Below, in pieces: positions 51,826-60,118 of a DNA stretch of 64,000 nucleotides. The DNA is taken from contig DAOUEJ010000216.1 in the NCBI GenBank assembly GCA_034430615.1, positions 1-64,000 of the forward strand. The letters are read 5' to 3'. Below the pieces are notes generated by a model that saw only the letters and a list, made by a program, of their open reading frames with translations, was not told where the DNA came from and did no database searches. The translations under genes were made by a program, and so were the position numbers. Source of the DNA: E44-bin32 sp034430615. GTDB lineage: Bacteria; Chloroflexota; Anaerolineae; Anaerolineales; E44-bin32. Position 1 is the stretch's first letter. Each line of letters begins with the position of its first letter.

Positions 51826-54276
51826 TTACACGACGATATTCACCAACCGCCCCGGGACGACGATCACCTCCCGCGGCTGTTTACCTTCCATGAACCGCTT
51901 CGCCCCTTCGCTCTCCAGCGCCAGCTTGCGCGCCTGCTCTTCAGAGATATCGGCTGCCACGGTTAGCTTGTCGCGCACCTTGCCGTTTACCTGCACGACG
52001 AGCGTGATCTCATCTTCCTTGGCCAGCTCAGCATCAAATTCCGGCCAGGTCTGATTATGGATCGAATAGGGCATCTCCAGCCTCGACCACAGCTCTTCGG
52101 CGATATGCGGCGTTGCCGGCGCCATGAGAAGCAGCAGCATCTCCAACGCACGCTGGCAATCGGCCCTGGACACCGATCTAGACCCTTTCGCAGAAACGAT
52201 CTCGTTCGTCAGTTCCATCAAACTTGAAATCACGGTATTGAACTCAAACTTCTCGAGATCGTTTGAAACGTGCCGGATGGTCTGGTGCACCTTACGCTCG
52301 AGCGCCCGCAGCGCGTCGGGCTGTGATCCAGGCGTCTGCATCTCGAGCACCTCATGCCCCAGCGACCATACCCGGTTCAACCAGCGCACAACTCCCTGGA
52401 TGTTGTCCGGGTTCCAGGTACCGCCCTCCGACCAGCGGTATCCGAACATCAGGTAGGCCCTGACTGTATCCGCGCCGTACATCTTGACCTGTTCGTCGGG
52501 GTCGATAACGTTTCCGCGCGATTTACTCATGCGCTGCCCATCCGGACCCAGGATCTGGCCCTGGTTGCGCAGCTGCAGCATGGGCTCATTCCCCTCGGTT
52601 ATGCCAAGGTCACGCAGAGCCTTGTGGAAAAAACGGGTGTAGATGAGGTGCATCGTGGCGTGCTCGACCCCGCCCGTATACGTATCGACCGGCATCCAGT
52701 AGTCATACTCACCCGGATCGAATGGCCCCTCTGAATACTGCGGGCTGAGGTAGCGCAGATGGTACCAGGAGGAGCACATGAATGTGTCCATCGTGTCAGT
52801 CTCACGCTCGGCTGGTCGCCCACAATCAGGGCACTGCGTGTATTTCCAGGTCGGGTGAAACTTGAGCGGGCTCTCGCCCGTTGGCCGCCACTCGATATCC
52901 TCCGGCAGTTCGACCGGCAGCTGTTCCTCGGGTACAGGCACGATGCCGCAATCCGGGCAGTAAACAACCGGGATCGGCGCTCCCCAGTAGCGCTGGCGTG
53001 AGATCAACCAGTCGTGCAAGCGGTAGTTGACCGAAAACTCACCTGTTCCTTTCGATTTTAGGAAATCGATGGTGTACTGGAAGGCTTTATCCGCTGGTGT
53101 TCCCGTCAGCGAGCCGGAGTTGATCATCTCACCATAGGCCGGTATGGCCTCGGTCATGCCCTCACCATCGAGGCTGTCATAACCCGCTGGCAAGATGACT
53201 GGGCGCACTTCCAGTTTGAATTTCCGTGCAAATTCGAAGTCGCGCTGGTCATGCGCTGGGACGGCCATGATCGCACCCGTGCCGTAGGTCATGAGCACGT
53301 AATCCGCGATCCAGACCGGGATGCGTTCGTCATTGACCGGATTCATGGCATAACCACCGGTAAAGACGCCGCTTTTATCCTTGTCAAGCGCCTCACGCTC
53401 GATGTCCGACTGGCGTGCCGCCTGGTGGATGTACTCGTGAACGGCCTCGTGCTGCTCGGGCGTGGTCAGTTTCTCGACCAGCGGATGCTCGGGCGCTAAC
53501 ACCATGAAGGTTGCTCCCCACAGCGTATCCGGCCGGGTTGTAAAGACCTCGATCGCGTCACCATCTTCGGTGACAAAGGTCACCGTGGCCCCTTCGCTGC
53601 GACCGATCCAGTTCGTCTGCAGGATCTTGACCGTCTCCGGCCAATCGATCGTCGAGAAGTCGAGCAGTTCATCCGCATAGCGGGTGATGCGGAAAAACCA
53701 TTGATCGAGGTCCTTCTTGATCACGGGCGTCTTGCAGCGCTCACAGACCCGGTTGTCACCAATCACCTGCTCGCGCGCCAGGGTCGTATTGCAGTTCGGG
53801 CACCAGTCGACAGGAGAATATTTCTTATACGCAAGATCATTCTTGAGAAACTGCAGGAAGAACCACTGCGTCCAGCGGTAATAAGCTGGATCGGCCGAGA
53901 TCGCCTCCCGCGACCAATCCCACATGGCTCCCATGCTGCGCAGCTGGCGGCGCATGTTCTCGATATTCTTGTAAGTCCATTCCTTGGGGTGGATGTCACG
54001 GGCGATGGCGGCATTCTCGGCCGGCAGGCCAAAGGCATCGAAACCGATCGGGAAGGTTACATTGTAGCCGCGCATGTGCAGATAGCGCGCCCGCGCATCG
54101 GAGGGGGTCATGGCGAACCAGTGACCGATGTGCATATCCCCCGAGGTATAGGGGAGCATCGTGAGGAAGTAATACTTCTCACGATCTGGATCGACCCGGG
54201 CTTCATACAGCCGATCGTCCACCCAGCGCGCCTGCCAGCGCGGCTCGATCTCTTCTGGTCGATATTGCTCCTGCAT
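51826..54276 (-). CDS. leuS: Leucyl-tRNA synthetase
   Basis: 816 residues from the ATG at 54276, which has GGGAGGTGA upstream; the frame runs further up to 54387 but into the T-box. Class I synthetase with HIGH in GDMHIGHWFAM (about residue 48), a CP1 editing domain, Zn-binding cysteines in SPVDWCPNCNTTLA and CERCKTP, KMSKS-like RMSKSRGNV, and a C-terminal anticodon-binding and leucine-specific end. Length and domains are typical of bacterial LeuRS. It lies behind a T-box leader, so uncharged tRNA-Leu should induce it. Confidence 0.97.
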   Translation of the reverse strand: MQEQYRPEEIEPRWQARWVDDRLYEARVDPDREKYYFLTMLPYTSGDMHIGHWFAMTPSDARARYLHMRGYNVTFPIGFDAFGLPAENAAIARDIHPKEWTYKNIENMRRQLRSMGAMWDWSREAISADPAYYRWTQWFFLQFLKNDLAYKKYSPVDWCPNCNTTLAREQVIGDNRVCERCKTPVIKKDLDQWFFRITRYADELLDFSTIDWPETVKILQTNWIGRSEGATVTFVTEDGDAIEVFTTRPDTLWGATFMVLAPEHPLVEKLTTPEQHEAVHEYIHQAARQSDIEREALDKDKSGVFTGGYAMNPVNDERIPVWIADYVLMTYGTGAIMAVPAHDQRDFEFARKFKLEVRPVILPAGYDSLDGEGMTEAIPAYGEMINSGSLTGTPADKAFQYTIDFLKSKGTGEFSVNYRLHDWLISRQRYWGAPIPVVYCPDCGIVPVPEEQLPVELPEDIEWRPTGESPLKFHPTWKYTQCPDCGRPAERETDTMDTFMCSSWYHLRYLSPQYSEGPFDPGEYDYWMPVDTYTGGVEHATMHLIYTRFFHKALRDLGITEGNEPMLQLRNQGQILGPDGQRMSKSRGNVIDPDEQVKMYGADTVRAYLMFGYRWSEGGTWNPDNIQGVVRWLNRVWSLGHEVLEMQTPGSQPDALRALERKVHQTIRHVSNDLEKFEFNTVISSLMELTNEIVSAKGSRSVSRADCQRALEMLLLLMAPATPHIAEELWSRLEMPYSIHNQTWPEFDAELAKEDEITLVVQVNGKVRDKLTVAADISEEQARKLALESEGAKRFMEGKQPREVIVVPGRLVNIVV

Positions 54277-54333
54277 GCCGTCACCTCCCGGGCTAACCCG
54301 GAGTATCGATGCTTTCCGAAAACGTCTGCCGAT

Positions 54334-54598
54334 TAAAAACAAAACCCTTCGCCACATCAGGGACGAAGGGATACTCCGCGGTACCACCCTGCTTGCCTGG
54401 ATGAAACCAGGCCGCTCAGACGCGCTATCGGGCGAAACCCGCTCCTGGCTACAAGCGCTTCACCTGGAGGACCTGTCCCGTAGGGGGACAACAGGCGAGT
54501 TCAGCCTTGAGTGTGGTCCGCGCCCACCACGCCGGGCTTACACCCTTCCCGGCTCGCTGGCGGATGGCTTACTGCTCCTGTCCTGGCCGCTATTCAAT
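54334..54598 (-). promoter_or_regulatory. T-box riboswitch of leuS
   Basis: The T-box sequence AGGGTGGTACCGCG (minus strand, 54390-54377) is exact and is followed by a terminator stem CCCTTCG (54370-54364) / CGAAGGG (54351-54345) and TTTTGTTTTT. Stem I with the segment GAGCCGGG is upstream. Two leucine CUC triplets (near GAACTC and CACTCAAG) are possible specifier codons, and which one sits in the loop was not resolved. Confidence 0.9.
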
Positions 54599-54605
54599 TT
54601 TCAGG

Positions 54606-54678
54606 TGGACCCAGTGGGATTCGAACCCACGACCTTCTCAATGCCATTGAGACGCGCTCCCAACTGCGCTATGGGCCC
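54606..54678 (-). tRNA. tRNA-Ala(GGC)
   Basis: 73 bases. Anticodon loop ATGGCAT with anticodon GGC, stem TCTCA/TGAGA, T-loop GGTTCGAATCC, acceptor GGGCCCA with TGGGTCC, including the alanine identity pair G3-U70 and discriminator A. The CCA end is not encoded (CCT follows). Confidence 0.93.
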
Positions 54679-54691
54679 ATGCAAGTTCAGG

Positions 54692-54764
54692 TGGACCTGG
54701 CGGGATTCGAACCCGCGACCTCATCAGTGCGATTGATGCGCGCTCCCAACTGCGCTACAGGCCC
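54692..54764 (-). tRNA. tRNA-Ala(CGC)
   Basis: 73 bases. Anticodon loop ATCGCAC gives anticodon CGC; stem CATCA/TGATG, GGTTCGAATCC T-loop, acceptor GGGCCTG with CAGGTCC, G3-U70 and discriminator A. Very similar to the downstream tRNA-Ala(GGC) and probably a duplicate of it with a different anticodon arm. Confidence 0.93.
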
Positions 54765-54779
54765 CTGTGGGGTGCGAGG

Positions 54780-54809
54780 ATTGTACCTGAGCGTGAAGAT
54801 GACTGTCAA
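54780..54809 (-). promoter_or_regulatory. Near-consensus promoter of tRNA-Ala / T-box / leuS unit
   Basis: On the minus strand TTGACA (54809-54804), an 18-base spacer, then TACAAT (54785-54780). The expected start is about 8 bases before the first tRNA-Ala base (54764). No other promoter is visible before the T-box. Confidence 0.75.
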
Positions 54810-54927
54810 GCAAAGTCAGGGAGAGGAGAATTGCCAAGCCACAAATCAAGGAGTGGAGCTGTGCAACCCTCCGGCATTCGCCCTCCAATCCATCGAAGGC
54901 TATAATCGGCACCTTCGAGGTGACCAT

Positions 54928-56028
54928 ATGCCTGATCCGATCCAACACCTGCAAGAACTCATACGCGCCAACAATTTCGATCTGCTCACCTTGATCCCAA
55001 GCCCTAGCCTGCATTATCTTACCGGGCTGGATTTTCATCTGATGGAACGACCGGTCGTGCTCTTCATTCCAGCCTCAGGCGAGCCGGTCATGGCGCTGCC
55101 CGAGCTTGAATACCCGCGCATGCAGGAGGCGCATCCCTCGCTGCTATGCTTCCCTTATGGCGAGTCGGAGAGCGAGCGAGCGACCGCCCTATACTCGGCG
55201 GCGCAGCAGTTTCCAGACGCAGAGCGTATCGGCGTGGAGCCCCTGCGGATGCGGTTTTTCGAGCAGGAACTGCTACGGGAGGTAGCCCCTGGCTGGCGCT
55301 TCGTCCCTGCGGAGGGGATCATCGGCGAACTGCGCCTGCGTAAGTCGGCGGATGAAGTTGAACAGATGGCACGGGCGGTGCAGATCGCTGAAAGTGCGCT
55401 CGAAAAAACATTGCCCTCGATCCGGCCTGGCGTTACCGAGCGTGAACTGGCGGCCGAGCTGGTCGTCCAGCTTCTGCGTGCCGGTTCTGAGCCAGATCTG
55501 CCCTTCAACCCGATTGTCGCCTCTGGTCCCAACAGCGCCCTCCCCCATGCAACACCAACTGACCGCAAGCTGCAGGGCGATGATCTGTTGATCATCGATT
55601 GGGGGGCGCGCTCCGGCGGTTATATATCCGACCTGACGCGGACGTTTGTCCTCGGTCATTCTTCTGAGCAACAGCGTACCATCCATGGCCTTGTGGAAGC
55701 AGCCAACGCGGCCGGGCGGGCGAGAATCAAGCCCGGCATACAGGCGCAGGTGGTCGACCAGGCAACGCGGGCCATCATCGACTCCGGTGGTTATGGGAAG
55801 TTCTTCATCCACCGCACCGGGCATGGGATCGGCCTGGAACCCCATGAACCCCCGAATATCCGCGCCGGTGACGAACTCGTGCTCGCCCCCGGGATGACCT
55901 TCACCGTCGAGCCCGGCATCTATCTTCCAGGCGAAGGCGGGGTCCGCATCGAAGACAACGTCGTGGTGAGCGAGACTGGTTCGGAAACGCTCAGTTCCCT
56001 GCCGCGCGACCTGATCGAATTGTCATGA
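54928..56028 (+). CDS. M24-family Xaa-Pro peptidase (PepQ/PepP-like)
   Basis: 366 residues from ATG 54928, placed after TATAAT (54901-54906) with GAGGTG 6 bases upstream. The longer frame from 54511 runs antisense through both tRNA genes and is rejected. N-terminal creatinase-like domain (about 5-130), then the pita-bread M24 domain with metal ligands in IDWGARSGGYISDLTRTF, HRTGHGIGLEPHEPP, FTVEPGIYLPG and VRIEDNVVV. It should cleave proline-containing dipeptides or N-terminal Xaa-Pro bonds in the cytoplasm. The next two genes overlap it and each other. Confidence 0.93.
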   Translation: MPDPIQHLQELIRANNFDLLTLIPSPSLHYLTGLDFHLMERPVVLFIPASGEPVMALPELEYPRMQEAHPSLLCFPYGESESERATALYSAAQQFPDAERIGVEPLRMRFFEQELLREVAPGWRFVPAEGIIGELRLRKSADEVEQMARAVQIAESALEKTLPSIRPGVTERELAAELVVQLLRAGSEPDLPFNPIVASGPNSALPHATPTDRKLQGDDLLIIDWGARSGGYISDLTRTFVLGHSSEQQRTIHGLVEAANAAGRARIKPGIQAQVVDQATRAIIDSGGYGKFFIHRTGHGIGLEPHEPPNIRAGDELVLAPGMTFTVEPGIYLPGEGGVRIEDNVVVSETGSETLSSLPRDLIELS

Positions 56029-56795
56029 CGAGCATCATCCCGGGCGGAGAACCTTTCCTATTCCCGGTTGGCAATTCCGGCTGCTTGCTCATCCAGGGCT
56101 TCACCGGCGCTCCTGAGGAGATGCGCTGGTTGGGGAAGCATCTTGCCGGGCAGGGCTATACTGCCCTCGGCATCCGCCTGCAAGGTCACGGAACTACCCC
56201 AGCCGATCTGACCCGCATTCGTAAAGAGGATTGGCAGGCTGATATCGAAGATGGCATGGCGTGGTTGCGCGGCTGTACAACAAGGCAGATCGCGATCGGG
56301 CTTTCGCTGGGCGGGATGCTGGCTCTGAACCTGGCTGCAAATGACGATCTGAACGGGGTGGTCGTGATGGCGACACCCTGGATGCTTCCACCAATCGCCC
56401 ACCGCTTACGTCCAATCATTCCGCTGCTCAGCCGTTTTTGGCGCTACCGCACACCGGAAGAACCCTCCGACTGGGTCGATCCAGAAGCGGGTGCGAGCAA
56501 CGTCAATTATCCCGTTCAACCCCTGCATGCCGTCGGCCAGGTCGTCGATCAACTGGAGCAAACTCGATCCCTTTTGCCTCGAGTCACCTGTCCGGTGCTG
56601 CTGCTGTACTCCGAGGGAGATCTCACCGCTCCACCCGAACACGGCGAAACCTATCAGAAAAAAATCGGCAGTGAAGATGTACGCCTGATACGGATTCAGG
56701 GCAGCGGGCACAATCTGCCCCGGGATGCAGCCCGGGAGCAGGTCTTCCACCACATCACAAACTTCGTGAATGACGTGTTGGGAGGGGGTGGATGA
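56025..56795 (+). CDS. Alpha/beta hydrolase (carboxylesterase-like), first of a tandem pair
   Basis: 256 residues. It starts in an ATGA overlap with the peptidase gene. Nucleophile elbow IGLSLGGMLAL (Ser about residue 89), acid region YSEGDLTAPP, late His in GSGHNLPRD. The oxyanion HG is replaced: CLLIQGFTG, where the family reads HGFTG. It is similar to thermophilic monoacylglycerol lipases and Est30-type carboxylesterases. The neighbour at 56792 is a clear paralogue, though the two differ clearly in sequence. Confidence 0.85.
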   Translation: MTSIIPGGEPFLFPVGNSGCLLIQGFTGAPEEMRWLGKHLAGQGYTALGIRLQGHGTTPADLTRIRKEDWQADIEDGMAWLRGCTTRQIAIGLSLGGMLALNLAANDDLNGVVVMATPWMLPPIAHRLRPIIPLLSRFWRYRTPEEPSDWVDPEAGASNVNYPVQPLHAVGQVVDQLEQTRSLLPRVTCPVLLLYSEGDLTAPPEHGETYQKKIGSEDVRLIRIQGSGHNLPRDAAREQVFHHITNFVNDVLGGGG

Positions 56796-57565
56796 GCATC
56801 ATCCTTCCCGGCGCTGAACCGTTCTACTTCCCCGGCGGCGACGTGGGCTGCCTGCTTGTGCACGGGTTCACGGCCACCCCACAGGAGGTGCGTGGTCTGG
56901 GTGATCATCTTCACCGGGCCGGGCATACCGTGCTCGGCGTGCGACTGGCTGGCCATGGCACACGCTGGCAGGATCTAGCGCGCACTCGCTGGGGTGACTG
57001 GCTGGCCTCGGTCGAGAGCGGCTACCACCTGCTCCGGCCTCAATGCAACAAGATGGTCATCATGGGCTTATCTACAGGTGGGGACCTGGCGCTGATCCTG
57101 TCCACACGCTTCGAGCTGGACGGCGTGGTGACGATGTCCACCCCCTACCAGCTGCCGCCTATCCCTACCCTGCGTATGCTTTACCCGATCCTGACCCCGG
57201 TCAGCATGATCCTGCCCAAATTGCAGAAGGGACCGCCCGACTGGCGCGACCCAGAGGCGGCTGCGGCCCGGGTTCAATATAACTGCTATCCGCTGCGTGC
57301 CGTGCGTGAGTTTGGGCTTATGCTGGACACGATGCGCACCAGCCTGCCTTCTGTGCGGGTGCCGGTCCTCTCGATGCACTCGCTTGAGGATGGGTTCATT
57401 CCGCACAGCGACATGGGCCGGATCCACGCCGGACTCGGTTCGGTTGACAAGCAAGTGTTCAGCGTCGAACACAGCAACCACATCATTAGCTGCGACGCGG
57501 CGCGGGAGCTGGTCTTCGGGCAAGCGGCTGAGTTCGTCCGCAAGCTCGCCTCCCCGTCTGGGTGA
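56792..57565 (+). CDS. Alpha/beta hydrolase (carboxylesterase-like), second of a tandem pair
   Basis: 257 residues, overlapping the first hydrolase by ATGA. It keeps a normal oxyanion motif (CLLVHGFTATP), nucleophile elbow MGLSTGGDLAL, acid region HSLEDGFIPH and late His in VEHSNHII. It is probably an Est30/monoacylglycerol-lipase-like carboxylesterase. Sharing of segments such as EPF-FP, GCLL and GHGT with the upstream gene indicates tandem duplication. It ends about 70 bases before the PAP2 gene. Confidence 0.86.
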   Translation: MSIILPGAEPFYFPGGDVGCLLVHGFTATPQEVRGLGDHLHRAGHTVLGVRLAGHGTRWQDLARTRWGDWLASVESGYHLLRPQCNKMVIMGLSTGGDLALILSTRFELDGVVTMSTPYQLPPIPTLRMLYPILTPVSMILPKLQKGPPDWRDPEAAAARVQYNCYPLRAVREFGLMLDTMRTSLPSVRVPVLSMHSLEDGFIPHSDMGRIHAGLGSVDKQVFSVEHSNHIISCDAARELVFGQAAEFVRKLASPSG

Positions 57566-57637
57566 GAACAGGGAGACAGGAAGAGCGACAGCGAAGACAG
57601 GGCATTTGCGATTATGCTCTGTAAGGAGGGAAACAAC

Positions 57638-58615
57638 ATGACACCGCTTTTGGAATGGGGTATCCCGGTTATTGCCTGGCTGCAGGGCCTGGGAGCATGG
57701 CTCACACCAATCATGCAGGCCGTTACCTTCCTCGGTGACGAGCAATTTTATCTCTTAATCCTGCCCATCCTGCTCTGGTGGGTCGATATCGGGCTCGGCA
57801 TCCGCATTGGCCTTGCCCTGCTGCTCAGCGCCGGGTTGAACGGGGTATTAAAGTTGGTCTTTGGCACGCCGCGGCCGTACTGGGTTAGTGACCAGGTCCG
57901 GGCACTCAGTTCCGGGAGCACCTACGGCGTCCCTTCTGGCCACGCGCAGAACGCGGTCGTGCTCTGGGGTCGGCTGGCGGTTATGGTGAAGGCCTCCTGG
58001 TTGAAGTGGGCCATGGCCATCTTGATCGTACTGATCGGGTTCTCACGCAACTACCTGGCGGTCCACTTCCCAACCGATGTCATCGTCGGTTGGGGTATCG
58101 GCCTGCTCCTGCTGTGGGCGTTGGTGGCGCTGGACGAGCCTGTGCGAAAGAGGTTGGCCAGGATGAGCGTTGCCGGGCGTATCGCCATGGTTTTTCTGCT
58201 CTCACTGGCGATTATTGCCCTCGGGGCTGCCGCCTTTGTGGGTACGGCGAATCGCATTCTCCCGGATTCCTGGATCGCGCAGGCGGCTGCCGCTGTCCCT
58301 GGCTCGGATCCGATCGAACCGCAATCCATGGCAGATTCAATCACCGCCGCCGGCACGCTGCTCGGCCTAGGGATCGGGGGGGTGCTGCTGCTGAATTGGG
58401 GAAAATTCCAACCCCGGGCCCGCTTCTGGGTGCTTCTTGTTCGCTATGTCATCGGAGTTGCCGGGCTGCTGGGGATCTACATCGGGCTGAGCGCCCTATT
58501 CCCTGGGGGGCACAACTTCCTGGCCTATACCTTGCGTTTTATCCGCTACGCCGCGCTCGGGTTTTGGGTGGCATACCTGGCGCCGCGTTTGTTCGTACTC
58601 CTGCGTCTTTCGTGA
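57638..58615 (+). CDS. PAP2-superfamily membrane phosphatase
   Basis: 325 residues from ATG 57638, with AAGGAGGGAAACAAC just upstream; the frame's first ATG at 57614 lies before this ribosome binding site. The three PAP2 motifs are clear: KLVFGTPRP, PSGHAQNAV and SRNYLAVHFPTDVIVGW. About eight to nine hydrophobic segments. It probably dephosphorylates an isoprenoid or lipid phosphate such as undecaprenyl diphosphate. TATGCT (57612-57617) could be its -10. Confidence 0.9.
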   Translation: MTPLLEWGIPVIAWLQGLGAWLTPIMQAVTFLGDEQFYLLILPILLWWVDIGLGIRIGLALLLSAGLNGVLKLVFGTPRPYWVSDQVRALSSGSTYGVPSGHAQNAVVLWGRLAVMVKASWLKWAMAILIVLIGFSRNYLAVHFPTDVIVGWGIGLLLLWALVALDEPVRKRLARMSVAGRIAMVFLLSLAIIALGAAAFVGTANRILPDSWIAQAAAAVPGSDPIEPQSMADSITAAGTLLGLGIGGVLLLNWGKFQPRARFWVLLVRYVIGVAGLLGIYIGLSALFPGGHNFLAYTLRFIRYAALGFWVAYLAPRLFVLLRLS

Positions 58616-58657
58616 AGAAATCTCGCCCATGAACGATCGTAAAATGAGGAAAATTTA

Positions 58658-59239
58658 ATGGATCCCCTTTTCTCCCACAACAGATACCTGCTAAAACGTC
58701 AGGTCCTTGCGCTCACCGGCAAAGTCCGTGTGTATACCCCGACTGGTCAACTCGGACTCTATTCCGAGCAGAAGATGTTCAAGCTGCGTGAAGACATCCG
58801 CGTCTATGCTGACGAGAACAAGCAGCGCGAACTGCTTTGGATCCAGGCGCGGCAAATCATTGATTTCTCCGCCGCGTATGATGTAGTGGATCAGACCAGC
58901 GGGATGAAGGTGGGAGCCTTACGACGCAAGGGCTGGAGCTCGATCATGCGTGACACCTGGGAGATCCTCAATCCGCTCGACCAGGTCATCGGGATTGTGC
59001 AGGAGGACAGCGCCGGGCGAGCGTTCCTGAGGCGTTTCTTGTTGGGATCGCTGCTCCCACAGCGCTACGAAGTCCAAATGGCAGAGAGGCAGGCGGTCGC
59101 TCGATTTGAACAGCGCCTCAACCTGTTTCGCTACGAGTTGGAAATCGACTTTGCCCTCGACCCGACCGGTCTCGACCACCGCATAGGTCTGGCGATGGGG
59201 ATCTTGCTGGCGATCATTGAGGGCAAACAACAGAGTTAG
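58658..59239 (+). CDS. LURP-one/scramblase-like (Tubby-like fold) protein
   Basis: 193 residues. The N-terminal VLALTGKVRVYTPTGQLGLYSEQKMFKLREDIRVY and later SSIMRDTWEILNPLDQVIG follow the beta-rich LURP-one-related / phospholipid scramblase pattern. There is no signal peptide; the C-terminus has a short hydrophobic stretch (RIGLAMGILLAIIEG). It may bind membranes or lipids. AGGAAAATTTA precedes the ATG. The role of this fold in bacteria is not settled. Confidence 0.78.
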   Translation: MDPLFSHNRYLLKRQVLALTGKVRVYTPTGQLGLYSEQKMFKLREDIRVYADENKQRELLWIQARQIIDFSAAYDVVDQTSGMKVGALRRKGWSSIMRDTWEILNPLDQVIGIVQEDSAGRAFLRRFLLGSLLPQRYEVQMAERQAVARFEQRLNLFRYELEIDFALDPTGLDHRIGLAMGILLAIIEGKQQS

Positions 59240-59301
59240 CACGTCTTACGCTTTATCGTGAACAGAGCCGTACGGATTTGCCCGAGCAGGCAATCGGCTC
59301 A

Positions 59302-59670
59302 CTAACCCCGCCGCATCTCGCGCCATAAGAACCAGCTCCCCTTCCGGTCGGAGACATCCTTCGGGGCACGATCGTAGTACAGGTCAAAGATCCTGCCGTC
59401 CTCGACCTCGACCCGGAAATAAAAACGACCGACGCCCCACGAACCGCGCCGCTCGGCTTTGCGTAGATTTTCAGGCCGCATGTTCATGCCCATGCGCCCG
59501 CTGCGCCCGAAATCAAACCAGGTCTGCAGCATCTGCGTGACCCGAAAATTCTCACCACCCAGCTTGAAATAGTCCGGTGGAATAGGTTTCTTTTCGAACA
59601 GTGGTTCTTTGATGAAGCCGACTTCAATGGGTGCGCCTATGAAGCGCTCAGGCAGGTAGGCTGCTGGCAT
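59302..59670 (-). CDS. Small conserved-type protein, DUF6504-like
   Basis: 122 residues. The C-terminal half RFYFRVEVEDGRIFDLYYDRAPKDVSDRK ending in SWFLWREMRRG resembles the DUF6504 pattern of a beta hairpin and a terminal Trp-rich helix. This family name is tentative. The gene overlaps the 3' end of the upstream membrane-protein gene by 23 bases, so the two are translationally linked. No transmembrane helix. Function unknown. Confidence 0.6.
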   Translation of the reverse strand: MPAAYLPERFIGAPIEVGFIKEPLFEKKPIPPDYFKLGGENFRVTQMLQTWFDFGRSGRMGMNMRPENLRKAERRGSWGVGRFYFRVEVEDGRIFDLYYDRAPKDVSDRKGSWFLWREMRRG

Positions 59671-60082
59671 CGGGTTCTATCGCCGGCTGGAACCAGCGCA
59701 GGGTTGAGGGTAGCGCCAAACAGATCAGGATCAGCGGGGCCGTGACCAGGGCAACGCCAAGAAACAACAGTGAAAGCACTGCCAGGAACTGGGTGCTGCG
59801 CACAGCCCAGGATTGGCGGAGCCAGAGGCCCATCACTGCGCCTGCCAGTGCACACCCGATCACTAGACGCAGCCAGCCCTGGGTGCTGACGGAAAGCCTA
59901 TTGAGGAGTTCAGGACCGAAGGAGAGGGTAGCAATCAGTGGGATAGGATCCTTGGCTGCAGTTTCTCCGAAGACGCGCAAGAACAGGCCGCTCAAACCCA
60001 GCCACGTGCCCAGGATGAACCCGGCCAGCGTGATGATCCATAAACCAGCAGGTCGTCTACTTTTGCTCAAATCTGCCGCCAT
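59648..60082 (-). CDS. Hypothetical membrane protein, about four helices
   Basis: 144 residues with hydrophobic segments near 13-33, 45-58, 70-88 and 98-128. No motif is recognised. It stands just after the EF-G2 hairpin terminator on the same strand and overlaps the DUF6504-like gene. It may be a partner of that gene only. Confidence 0.6.
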   Translation of the reverse strand: MAADLSKSRRPAGLWIITLAGFILGTWLGLSGLFLRVFGETAAKDPIPLIATLSFGPELLNRLSVSTQGWLRLVIGCALAGAVMGLWLRQSWAVRSTQFLAVLSLLFLGVALVTAPLILICLALPSTLRWFQPAIEPDASSLPA

Positions 60083-60088
60083 AGCAAA

Positions 60089-60110
60089 CGGGCCGGGAGT
60101 TCCCGGCCCG
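60089..60110. terminator. Hairpin after EF-G2 gene
   Basis: A 9-bp GC stem, CGGGCCGGG with CCCGGCCCG, around loop AGTT, 9 bases past the EF-G2 stop. On the minus strand TTTGCTATG follows, so the T-tract is short and runs into the ATG of the next gene. Partial readthrough is plausible. Confidence 0.6.
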
Positions 60111-60118
60111 GCACAGAC

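Noticed and set aside
54511..54927. Upstream extension of the M24 peptidase frame
   Set aside because: It runs antisense through both tRNA-Ala genes; the ATG at 54928 has its own TATAAT and ribosome binding site.
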